Of a stretch of 64,000 nt of DNA, positions 32,688-43,000 are shown in pieces. A program made the translations under genes and the position numbers. The notes under the pieces were generated by a model. It ran no database searches and was not told the origin of the DNA. It worked only from the letters and a program-made list of their open reading frames with translations. This stretch comes from Candidatus Defluviilinea proxima. GTDB lineage: Bacteria > Chloroflexota > Anaerolineae > Anaerolineales > Villigracilaceae. The DNA is taken from contig JADKIW010000001.1 in the NCBI GenBank assembly GCA_016721115.1, positions 2,991,501 through 3,055,500 on the forward strand. Reading direction: 5' to 3'. Numbering within the stretch: position 1 is the first letter of the stretch; the number at the start of each line of letters is the position of its first letter.

Positions 32688-34003
32688 CGCCGGGTCGTAT
32701 CTTTGTTTTGTTGATCCTTGCAATTGGGGGGATCGGAACGATGGTCAATGGCGCGGTCTTTTTTGTGCGCCTGCTCTATTTGGGTGCGGCTTTGCTCTTG
32801 CTGGCATTGTTGATGACGATAACATCCATGAACGGCCTCAAGCTTGAGCGACGCGCTCGTTCCTCGCGGGCGGGTGTGGGGGACGTGTTCGAAGAACACT
32901 TTGAAGTGGTGAACGACAGTCCCTTTGCAAAACTCTGGCTGGAAGTGGCAAACGAGACAAAGATCCCCAATGCCACTGGCTCACGCATCATCACCATATT
33001 GCAGGCGCGACAAAGACGTTCTTACACATCCCGAACCTGGCTCACCTCCCGTGGTGGATTCTCGCTCGGCCCCACCACCATTACCTCCGGTGATCCGTTC
33101 GGCATCTTTCGTATGTCGCGACAATTCCCCGCGTTGTCGAATCTTATCGTGTTTCCCATGCTGTTTCCGGTGCAAAACTTTTTATCACCTCCCGGCTTAT
33201 TGCCCGGCGGTAAGGTGATTCGGCGCAAGTCCCTTGATATTACGCCGCATGCTTCGGGTGTGCGCGAGTATGTATCCGGTGATCCGATGAAACGTATTCA
33301 CTGGCCCACAAGCATGAGGCGCGGCCAGCTTGTGGTCAAAGAGTTCGAGCAAGACCCTCAATCTGAGGTTTGGTTATTTCTTGATACTCACAAGAGCGTG
33401 CACGTCTCAAAACCCGGCGAGAGCTACGATCATCCCATCGACGATATGTTCCTGCTTCGTCGCCGCAAAGTGACATTGCCTCCCTCCACGCTCGAATATT
33501 CCATCAGCATCGCCGCGTCGCTCGCGCATTATTTCATTGGGCAACGGCGTTCGGTCGGTTTGTTGACCGCATCTGAGCTTTCACATAGGATCATCCCTGC
33601 AGAACGAAGCGAGCGACAAGAGGGCAAGATCCTCGAAGCGTTGTCTTTCTTGCAAGCCGAAAGCACTGTCACATTGCCGAGTCTTGTCACCGCCCAAATG
33701 GGACAGTTGCCTCAGGGGAGCAGTGCCATCCTCATCACGCCCATGGTTTGGACTGAACTGTTGATTGGTGTGGATAGCCTTCTACGCCGCAACTTGCGCC
33801 CGGTGGTTGTGCTCCTTATGTGTGCATCGTTTGGCGCGCGTCGTGGCAACGAAAATCTTTTGAAATCTCTTCAGGAGCGCAATGTACCGGTCTGCCCCGT
33901 CTATTGTGAGGACGATCTCTCCGAAACCCTCTCGCGTTTTTCTGCTAATACTTTTTCACAGGATCCTTCATGGCGTCAACCCGTATTGTCACACTTGACC
34001 TGA
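32684..34003 (+). CDS. DUF58 family membrane-anchored protein
   Basis: Partner of MoxR, 439 residues, GTG start overlapping the MoxR stop. Two hydrophobic segments occupy residues about 5-50; then come an extracytoplasmic-like beta region (VGDVFEEHFEVVNDSPFAKLWLEV) and the DUF58 core GVREYVSGDPMKRIHWPTSMRRGQLVVKEFEQDPQSEVWLFLDT with the characteristic R-Y-G-D-x-x-R-x-I-x-W-like pattern leading into a von Willebrand A-like fold. The last 34 bases overlap the next gene. Confidence 0.9.
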   Translation: MTPGRIFVLLILAIGGIGTMVNGAVFFVRLLYLGAALLLLALLMTITSMNGLKLERRARSSRAGVGDVFEEHFEVVNDSPFAKLWLEVANETKIPNATGSRIITILQARQRRSYTSRTWLTSRGGFSLGPTTITSGDPFGIFRMSRQFPALSNLIVFPMLFPVQNFLSPPGLLPGGKVIRRKSLDITPHASGVREYVSGDPMKRIHWPTSMRRGQLVVKEFEQDPQSEVWLFLDTHKSVHVSKPGESYDHPIDDMFLLRRRKVTLPPSTLEYSISIAASLAHYFIGQRRSVGLLTASELSHRIIPAERSERQEGKILEALSFLQAESTVTLPSLVTAQMGQLPQGSSAILITPMVWTELLIGVDSLLRRNLRPVVVLLMCASFGARRGNENLLKSLQERNVPVCPVYCEDDLSETLSRFSANTFSQDPSWRQPVLSHLT

Positions 34004-34878
34004 ATTTTCAAGGACGCACTCACGCGATCTCTGCCTTTTTGATTCGACAGGGAGACTCGGTCGTCCTCATCGAAAGCGGACCTGGCTCGACTCTTTCCGC
34101 GCTGGAAGCTGGTCTGGCGAAAGAAGGCTTATCTCCCCGAAACGTGACTCACGTCCTGCTGACGCACATTCACCTTGACCATGCAGGGGCGGCAGGCTGG
34201 CTTGCCAAGCAAGGTGCGGAGATCTATGTACACCCCGTTGGTGCGCCGCACATGTTGAACCCTGAAAAACTCATCGCCAGTGCCACGCGCATTTACGGTG
34301 ATCGGATGGAGTCGCTTTGGGGTGAGTTCCTGCCGGTGCCGCAGGACCAACTCAAAGTCCCGAATGACGCGGAGCCCATCCATATCGGCAATATGGAATT
34401 CATCCCGCTGAATACGCCCGGTCATGCCGAGCATCATTATTGTTATCTCTTTGAAGATATTTTGTTTTGCGGTGACGTGGGCGGCGTGCGGATCCCCGGC
34501 TATCAATATTTACGAGTGCCCATGCCGCCGCCGGAGTTGCACCTGGAGCGCTGGCACGAAAGCATCGCGCGCATCCGCAAGGAAAAGTTCTCGCGCATCG
34601 CGCCGACTCACTTCGGCATTTTCGATAACCCCCAATGGCAACTGGACGAGGTGGAAAAAGTTTTAGACTCTGCCTCGCGCTGGCTTGACCATGCCATGCC
34701 CGCGCAACCGCCCATCGAAGAACTGCGCCAAAGCTTCACCGATTGGATGATGAAGGAAGGCGAGAGCATTGGTTTGGATGAGGCTACTGTGAAAGCCTAC
34801 GAACTTGCCAACCCGCTCGGCATGAGCGCGGATGGGCTGCTGAGATATTGGAAGAAGATTAGGCAGGCGGCTGGCTAA
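33970..34878 (+). CDS. Metallo-beta-lactamase-fold hydrolase
   Basis: Soluble MBL-fold hydrolase of 302 residues. The zinc motif HIHLDH (LLTHIHLDHAGAAGWL) is near residues 62-67, with NTPGHAEHHYCYLF, the bridging Asp in LFCGDVGG, and a late His in APTHFGIFDN. The C-terminal ~75 residues are helical. The substrate could be a thioester, lactone or similar small molecule. It overlaps the end of the DUF58 gene by 34 bases. Confidence 0.85.
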   Translation: MASTRIVTLDLNFQGRTHAISAFLIRQGDSVVLIESGPGSTLSALEAGLAKEGLSPRNVTHVLLTHIHLDHAGAAGWLAKQGAEIYVHPVGAPHMLNPEKLIASATRIYGDRMESLWGEFLPVPQDQLKVPNDAEPIHIGNMEFIPLNTPGHAEHHYCYLFEDILFCGDVGGVRIPGYQYLRVPMPPPELHLERWHESIARIRKEKFSRIAPTHFGIFDNPQWQLDEVEKVLDSASRWLDHAMPAQPPIEELRQSFTDWMMKEGESIGLDEATVKAYELANPLGMSADGLLRYWKKIRQAAG

Positions 34879-35351
34879 GGTGCATTCAGTGGGAAAATAA
34901 AATTCGCCGCATCGGGACGTTCCTCCCAGCCGTGCTTGGGATAGAATCCACGCTGATACGAATCCCGTTTGCGCATGTTGAGTAACATCAAGCGAGAACA
35001 ACCTCGCTTCTCTGCCTCTACTTTGACCGCATCTAAAAGTTGACCACCGATGCCCTGTCCGCGAAACTCATCCCAGATAAACAACTCGGATACATATCCC
35101 TCTGGCCCGGTGAGAAGCAAATAGGGGAGCCAGTGGACTGCGCAATATCCTGCGACTTCACCATTTTCCGCTTGCGCTACAAGGATCAAGTGACTGTCAT
35201 CTGACAGGCATAACGTCAGATGTTTGTGAACGCGCTCTTGAGTGGCCTCTTCGAGCTCATCGTTGATATGGGCGAAGAGACTTACCTCTCTTAATAGAGT
35301 TGAGATCGCGGGAACGTCGGACGCTTCCGCTTTTCGGATATGAATATTCAT
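34875..35351 (-). CDS. GNAT family N-acetyltransferase
   Basis: Acetyl-CoA-dependent N-acetyltransferase, 158 residues. MNIHIRKAEASDVPAISTLL is the usual GNAT start; the acetyl-CoA pyrophosphate loop is FRGQGIGGQLLDAV (R-x-x-G-x-G/A), and GFYPKHGWEERPDA is motif B. AAAGGAAA precedes the start. It is convergent with the MBL gene, overlapping by four bases. A decayed fragment of a similar gene lies at about 46311-46365. Confidence 0.88.
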   Translation of the reverse strand: MNIHIRKAEASDVPAISTLLREVSLFAHINDELEEATQERVHKHLTLCLSDDSHLILVAQAENGEVAGYCAVHWLPYLLLTGPEGYVSELFIWDEFRGQGIGGQLLDAVKVEAEKRGCSRLMLLNMRKRDSYQRGFYPKHGWEERPDAANFIFPLNAP

Positions 35352-35392
35352 TTTGATTTCCTTTGGAACGGCTCGCCAGAAGTGATGAACAA

Positions 35393-36214
35393 CTATGGCT
35401 TCAAGGTCAAAACTTCCAACAGGGTGGTATTGGGAATGTTCTGCTGGATATATTCGATCTCTTCCTTGTCCTTGTAGGTGTTGTTCTCAGGCATCCAGTG
35501 AATGGGAACGATCACTCTCGGTTTCACGGTCTCTGCAAAACTGACCACGTTCTTTCCAGAGAGAGAATATAAGTTTCGGACGTTCAGAAAAGCGATGTCG
35601 ATATTGGATAAGCTCTCCATTTCTGGATTCAGATCCGTGTCTCCGGAGAAATAGAGGCGCGTATCGTCAATGGTGATGATGAATCCGAGAAACCCCGAAG
35701 TTTTGGGGTGATTGACATTATACGATGCGATGCCTTCTATCTCCAAATTGTCCACGTTTGTCTTTTCACCGGGCGCAAGAGGGGCAGTGCTTAGATCACC
35801 AAGAGTGCTGATTATCCCTGCAGTGGAAACAACTTTTGTATTTTCATTCGACAACGCCGTGATAGTTTGCGCGGAAAAGTGATCGGGGTGGTCGTGGGTT
35901 ATGAGTATGATGTCCGCTTTGGGGAGTTGCGCGGCGTTGACCAGATCAACGGGATCCAGATAAATGACTTTGGTGCCCGCCTGGATCAAAACGCCGGTGT
36001 TCCCATAGGGATTGGTTGACCTGAGCCATGTGATTTTCTCAAGCATCGGTGAGACCTTGTCTTCTGTGGGCGCCACTGTAGGCAAAACGGGAGCGGACGT
36101 GGGAGATGGCGGCACTGTTTCTTTTGCCGATTGGGATGCACTTGTACATCCAGTTGCCAAAACCAAAATTAGACCCAGAATGATCCAGGCCGTCCATATG
36201 TGTTTGCGATCCAT
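35393..36214 (-). CDS. Exported lipoprotein with UPF0173-like metallo-beta-lactamase fold
   Basis: Secreted, lipid-anchored MBL-fold protein of 273 residues. The start at 36214 has GGAGG with good spacing and gives a signal peptide with lipobox LATGC near residue 22, followed by a Ser/Pro/Thr stalk. The catalytic domain has the metal motif HDHPDH (LITHDHPDHFS), YNVNHPKTSGFLGFII, and LYFSGDTDLNPEM; VIVPIHWMPENNTY supplies the last His. It resembles UPF0173/UlaG-like hydrolases but is placed outside the cytoplasm. Confidence 0.82.
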   Translation of the reverse strand: MDRKHIWTAWIILGLILVLATGCTSASQSAKETVPPSPTSAPVLPTVAPTEDKVSPMLEKITWLRSTNPYGNTGVLIQAGTKVIYLDPVDLVNAAQLPKADIILITHDHPDHFSAQTITALSNENTKVVSTAGIISTLGDLSTAPLAPGEKTNVDNLEIEGIASYNVNHPKTSGFLGFIITIDDTRLYFSGDTDLNPEMESLSNIDIAFLNVRNLYSLSGKNVVSFAETVKPRVIVPIHWMPENNTYKDKEEIEYIQQNIPNTTLLEVLTLKP

Positions 36215-36264
36215 GTTTATGTTCCTCCATTTGTTTTTGATCGCAAGCCGTGCTCTCAGTTGTG

Positions 36265-36795
36265 TTAGTCCCGCAGTTCCTTGAGTAGTTCGTACCCCTG
36301 CGGCCATTGACCGAGATCACTGCTTGCGTTGATATGTCCACGGTTCCCGATGTTGACCAGCCTGCTTCCCCAAGCTTTGGCAATACGGGCTGTGTAGTCT
36401 GAAGTTGCGTATGGATCGTCGTCACTTGCAACGATGATGCTTGGGAAGGCTAGAGTCTTCATCGGTGTTTCGGAAAAGCCAATCGCCTCCTTGGGAAAGC
36501 TGGGCCCGGATGGATCGGGCACCGCAACCAGAAGGGCAGCTTTTATAGCCAAGTCAGTCCCTGCCGCCCAATGGGCAACCGTTAAACAGGCGAGGCTGTG
36601 TGCGACCAAAACAACATTTGGCCCCGTATTTTTTACAGCCCTTTCAAGCGTGGACACCCACTCTTCGCAGATGGGTTTGTTCCAGTCTCGTTGTTGGATA
36701 CGGATAAAGTCAGGGTTGGCTTGTTCCCAAAGCGACTGCCAGTGTAGCGGACCAGAGTTCCCTATGCCGGGAAGGATGAGTATGGGTGATGTCAT
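36265..36795 (-). CDS. RBBP9/YdeN-type serine hydrolase
   Basis: Small cytoplasmic alpha/beta hydrolase, 176 residues. It shows ILILPGIGNSGPLHWQSLWE, the nucleophile elbow AHSLAC, the acid region VASDDDPYA and the catalytic His in GNRGHINASSDLGQWPQG, all typical of the RBBP9/YdeN group. ATG at 36795 has GGAG seven bases upstream, so it is preferred to an in-frame TTG at 36807. Confidence 0.9.
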   Translation of the reverse strand: MTSPILILPGIGNSGPLHWQSLWEQANPDFIRIQQRDWNKPICEEWVSTLERAVKNTGPNVVLVAHSLACLTVAHWAAGTDLAIKAALLVAVPDPSGPSFPKEAIGFSETPMKTLAFPSIIVASDDDPYATSDYTARIAKAWGSRLVNIGNRGHINASSDLGQWPQGYELLKELRD

Positions 36796-37065
36796 GATAG
36801 GCTCCAATGATTATTAGGATAATGATTTGAATTGTTTTCGGTAAAGTATAAAAGAAATTTGATGTTGTGATAACTCGAATAGGTGATGATGTAATAGAGA
36901 GTCAAGAATGCATAACGCAAGTTTGTCTTGACAAATAACTGAAGGGAAGATTAGAATGCAAGCATTGAATTTGCTTGGGGGAAAATCCCATGCACAAACT
37001 TTCATAACATAAATTTCGACACAATCAGGGGCACGTTACTGGTTGCAGACAAATCAGGAGGATCT

Positions 37066-40000
37066 ATGTTTGCTATAAAGCCTAAAAAAGAAATCGTATT
37101 TAGTGTTTTGTTAATTGTTGTCATGATATTCAATGCTGTTGTTCCAATACCTGCACTTGCAATGTCTGTGACTGATAATAGTCAGACTGATGAATCGTCT
37201 ATTGTTATATCTGAACATAAAAAAGGTGGTGGTGTAATTGCTAACATCACATCACATTTATTATTTGATCTTGTTTCCAATAAACCAACGGCGACTGCAA
37301 CTGTTTCGCCAACTATGACTGAGACTCCTCTGCCGGAGTTGACGCAGGCTTCCTCTCCTATAACTGACGTTACTCCGACTTTTGATGTTACTCCAACAGT
37401 GACTGAAACACTTAATCCTTCCTCGGTGCAGACGGATACATTAACTCCAATGGGGACATCTACTCCTGGTAGTATATCGACAACCTCAGGTAACGTGCCA
37501 TCGCTCTACTTTAATTTTACGGCCCAGCCAGAACAAGTGACACCTGGCGGTACGGTGACTTTTACGTTAGAAGTTTTGAATACCGGCCAATTGCCTGCAA
37601 CAGGCGTCCAGTTTTCAAATGTAATTCCGGATATGTTTAATAACATAAAAAGCAGCACCCCAAATATCGCTTTTAATTCGAAGACCCGCACTCTGGTAGT
37701 GAAAAGTAAAACGGACATCTCCCAACATGACGGAATTACCTTGGATGTTGGCGAAAGCCTGACCATTAAATATACAGCTGTTGTGAGTTCAGATATGCTT
37801 GGGTCTCAATTTATCGATTCAGCAAATTTAATTGCTGATGGATTGATAGATCCTCTTACTGCTGAAGCAACTTTTTCACTTGTTGACACAGATAGTTCAT
37901 TAAGTACTCTGGATGCCGAAGGTGGAGAAGCCCTTGGTCTTAATGGACATGTAAAAGTCAAATTTCCGAAAAATAGCGTCGATGCAAGAAAGGTTGTAGC
38001 CATTCAGGATCTCAAATCAAAATCACAGCCCACGAAAGATGGGCAACCATGGTTGATGTTTGAGCTTCAGTTACGTTCTCCCCAGATGAGCAGTGTACAA
38101 CTTTTGAGCCCATTAAATACGGGCGGCGACTCTCTCCAGGATAATATTTCTGTTCCTGATCAGTCATCTGATACGGTCAAAGACATTGCAGATGGCATTT
38201 TAACGTCAACGCCCGATCCTTTGCACATTGTTACACCTACCCCTGATAAAGAAAAGAAATTTTCAAAAGAAAAAGATCGCATCATATCATTAAAAACAGA
38301 GGAAGCTAAATTCAAAGAACCGGTGGAACTCACTGTTTCTTTTGACGGACTTGCAGACCTTGCAACGCTTACTGCTGATACTGTGCCTTATCTTGTTACT
38401 TTAGACGAAGCATCCAATACTTGGGTGCGAGTACCTCTGAAATCCATAGACCGCGAGGCTAATCAGGTCACTGCTGAGATCACACACTTTTCAACATGGG
38501 GCATTGGTTTTGGATCATCTTTCCCGCAGAACAGCGCTAATATATTATTGTTTGATAATGCATATCCTACACTATTTACAGGACGTTCCAAGTATTCCAT
38601 ACCCCTGTGGACACCTCCGGGCAGAAATGGCATGGAGCCTTCACTAACGTTGTCATACTCGAGCGGTTCTGTCGATGGGGTGTTGGGTGATGTGCAGGCA
38701 CCTTGGGTAGGCATGGGTTGGAACATTGACACTGCCGAGATTGCTCGCAAGATTACCACTGGTGATTGTGGTACTGTATGCGGTAGTGGCTCATATGGCT
38801 ATGAAGATAAATTTGTTCTCCTGCTGAATGGTACAGGCTATGAGCTTATTCCTAACGATGTAACACCCGGACGTTATCACACCAAAAGGGAAAGTTTTAT
38901 GTATATCCAACGTCACAATGACGTTTTGGGTAGCCCAAGCACCAGTAATGCAACAGGTGAATGGTGGGAGGTTGTAGAAAAGGATGGCACCCGTTGGCGT
39001 CTTGGATGGAATGCTAATGCTGAACAGCTTGCTGCTATGAAGGGTTATCCTGGTACTAATCCACCAACCGGCGCGTGGGCTACACTTGGTTATGCAGGGA
39101 ATGAACCCAATGTAGTGGCGTTGCGTTGGCGTGCCGATCAGGTGACCGATGTATATGGCAACCAGATGACTTATAGCTATTCCGAAGAAAACCGATTGGT
39201 GTCGGGAACCAGCACCAATTATGACCGTGCAAGTTATATTGATACGATCGCTTATACAAAACATACCTCGGGAGCACCCATAGAGGGATATTCTGTAAAA
39301 TTTGTGCTTGAAAGCCGCGGAACAAACGATGTGCCTGCAACCCAGACCGCATGGGATAATTGGGATACGCAACGCCTTGATCGGATCGATGTCAAATATG
39401 GCTCAACGGTTATTCGTACCTATGACTTGGGGTATACAATTCGTTCCTACAGTGACGGTTTGCCGGTTGTGAATTGGCAAACAACAACCCTCACTTCTAT
39501 AGCAATGACTGGCAGTTCGACCGGTTCGCCGGTTGTGACTACTTCAGCTCCGACAATTGTCCTTGGCTATGTAGACAAGAATAACCGTGCTGCTAATGGG
39601 TCTAATTCGAATGAGTGGGCATATCCACGCTTGGCAAGCATCTCAAACGGTTCGGGGAGCATCACATCCTATTCCTATGCCGATGATGGGCGGCCATATA
39701 CATCCTGGTACAACTGGAATGTGACAACCCTTGATGTTACCGATAGCATCAATACCAACCCCATGAGGACTACCTTTGCCTATAGTACGCCTTGCTACAG
39801 TGACAGGACGGCCGGGTGGTGTAACGCGAGTAATACCGGTGAATTAATTGGATATGGACAAACCACGGCAACGAACCTGGCATTTGATCTCTCGGCAATT
39901 CTTGCAAAAACAGTTCATAAATTCTCTACGAGTGAAGGTTTCTCCGGAAGTGAACCCGAAACGCTTTATCAGAATGGATCCGGTACAACCTTGAAAAAAA

Positions 40001-43000
40001 CCCATACCCAATATTCGGGTACATGGGTAACCGGATACCCCGGATCTCCATGGGACGGGGTCATGTTTGTAAGTCCACTCTATGTAGAGGAGTTCGTATA
40101 TACTACAAGTCTGGTTCTGACGCACCGTACTGGGTATGGGTGGAATTTTAATACCGGTAATATGATTACCGAACAACAAGAGGATGGCGCAAATAATCTT
40201 TACCGCAGGATAGATTACGAATATGTGACCAACACATCCCCCTCGGTTTGGATACTGGACACAGTGGCTCGCCGTACTGTCAAAGATGCAACTGGTGCAG
40301 TTCTTTCCCAACAGGAATACGGTTACAACGGCAATTTGCCAGGTGTAGGAACACCTACAACGAATAAGCCTAACCTAAGCCGTCTTGTTAACGGGTCGCA
40401 GACTGTTGATGCAAAGTATGTATATGATACCTATGGAAACCTCACTGAAACGGATCTATATAAATCCTATGGTAGCACAGGCAGTCAGCCTTCTGGCGCT
40501 TATATTGCTTATGGAAGTGCGTATGACAGTGCTCTGAAAACATATGCCCTGTCAAAAACCACCCCCATAATTCCTGCGACGACGATCACATATGATTACG
40601 GATTGGGATTGCCGCTTACGGTTACAGACCCGAACGGTAACACAACAACTAATACATATGATGGGTTGGGACGTGTTACATCCATAAAGTATCCGGGTTT
40701 TACATCCCCGAATCTCAAATATACCTACCCAACTCCTGCAGGTTTGCCGCTTGCTGTGAGTGCACCGTCTGCCGTCAAAGCAGAAATATGGGATCAAACT
40801 GCCAGTGTGTACCGTTCAGCCTGGCAGGTGGTAGATGGTTTTGGCCGTACGATCCAGACCCAAAGTCCATATGAAACGACTGGGTATTTAATCCTGAACG
40901 ATACTTCTTATACTGCGCAGGGACTTACCCAGTATCAAGGGCTCCCGCGTACGTTGAGCGCTACTGGGGGTAGTTATCTTGCACCTACTTGGACAAGTGT
41001 TCCTCATACGACGACAGGATATGATGCATTAGGCCGTGTATCCTTGGTTACATACCCAGATAACACACAGGAAACAGTTAGTTATTCAGGATTGCGGACC
41101 ACCACGATTGACCGCAATAATCACCAAAAGGTTGGAGAGACCGATGCTTATGGGCGTTTGGTGAAATTGGAAGAATATACTGGGAGTGGCCCATATACCT
41201 TATACGGCACAACTACCTATGAATACGATGTGCGTGACCTGCTTAAAAAAGTGACCGATGCATCCGGGAATGTGACCAATATTGGCTATAACGGTTTTGG
41301 GCGAAAGGATTCCATGACCGACCCGGACATGGGTTCGTGGGGATATGGGTACAGTGCAGTAGGGAATCTTACCAGTCAGACAGATGCACGTGGCTGTGTT
41401 ACAACCATAGGATATGATGACCTGAATCGCCCCACTGGAAAAACGTACACAGGGCCAGGCGCATGCGATAGTACGCCGGATGTCACTTATACATATGATG
41501 CCATAACGAGTGGCAACGAAGGTTGGGGACGCCGCACTGGCATGACCGATGGCAGCGGTTCTACTACTTATTTCTATAATGTGTTGGGCCAGGCGACCAA
41601 TGAAACCCGCACGGTGGAAGGCACGAATTATGGTTTAAGTGCCACATTCGATGCGTTCGGCCGGTTATTAACTCAGACTTTGCCGAGCACGGAAGTTCTC
41701 AACTACTCATATAATGCCATGGGCGCAATTTCCAGCTTGAGTGGTACGAATACCTATGTTTCTCAAATTCATTACAACGCCATGGGGCAGGTAACAGACC
41801 AATTGTTGGGTAACGGTTTGACACAGCAATCCTGCTATGAAACAAATACACAGCGTCTCTCAGGAATGCGGGTGTACTCAGGGGCGTTGCAAACCTGTGG
41901 AACAACCCCAACTAGCCCGAAGCTTCACCTCGGTTATACCTACCAGGCCAATGGCAATGTAAGTCAAATCACCGACGCCACGCGCAACGAAACCTTAGCC
42001 TACACATACGATGAGCTCAATCGTTTATTAACCGTGAGCGGCCCCTATTCTCGTAAGTTTGACTATAGCGTTACCGGTAATATGCTTGCTACAACTGGCT
42101 TTACGGCGCTCTCTTCTGGCATTTTCCATGATTGTGGTTTCACTGCCAGTACTGGCGTTCGCTGTTGGGGTGCAAACGATCAGGGACAGTTAGGCGATGG
42201 TACTACTACCGATCACCTTACCGCGCCGGTGAATGTGAGTGGCCTCACCAGCGGTGTGAGTTCCATTTCTGCAGGCTATGAATACACCTGTGCTCTTACT
42301 CAACAGGGAGGTGTCAAATGTTGGGGCGATAATACTGCCGGGCAATTGGGCGATGGTACTACCACAGACCGCGCCACCCCGGTCAATGTTAGCGGCCTGA
42401 CGAGTGGTATAGCAGCCATCTCTGCTGGATATCAACACACTTGTGCATTGACAACGACTGGGGCCGTAAAATGTTGGGGTAGTAATTCCAATGGACAGTT
42501 GGGAGATGGAACAACAACCAATCGCACCAGTCCTGTGACGGTCAGCGGACTTGGAAGCGGTGTTGTAGCGATTTCTGCCGGGGGAGAACATACCTGCGCC
42601 TTGCTGGCCACTGGCGGAGTGAAATGCTGGGGCAATGATGCGCAGGGACAGGTAGGCGATGGTGCACTTTCCAATGCGCGCACCACTCCATTGGATGTGA
42701 GTGGCCTGACCAGCGGTGTAAAGAAAGTATCCGCTGGTTGGAGTCATACATGTGCATTACTCACAAGCGGCGGAGTAAAGTGTTGGGGTAACAATTACAA
42801 TGGCCAGTTGGGGAACGGCAGTAACGGCAATCAAAACACCCCTGTGGATGTAAGCGGTTTATCCAGCAATGTGGCAGTTATTTCAACAGGATATTCCCAT
42901 ACTTGTGCAGTGACAAATGCAGGCGGTGTTAAATGTTGGGGCGATAATTCCTACAATCAACTGGGCGATGGAACAACAACTGCCCATAACAGCCCTGTAG

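Noticed and set aside
36814..37005. 63-residue - strand ORF before the RHS gene
   Set aside because: Cys- and Leu-rich random-looking translation, no ribosome site; the region is more likely the RHS promoter.
42190..42747. 185-residue - strand ORF with internal repeats
   Set aside because: Antisense copy of the RCC1 repeat block; its repeats come from the real gene on the + strand.
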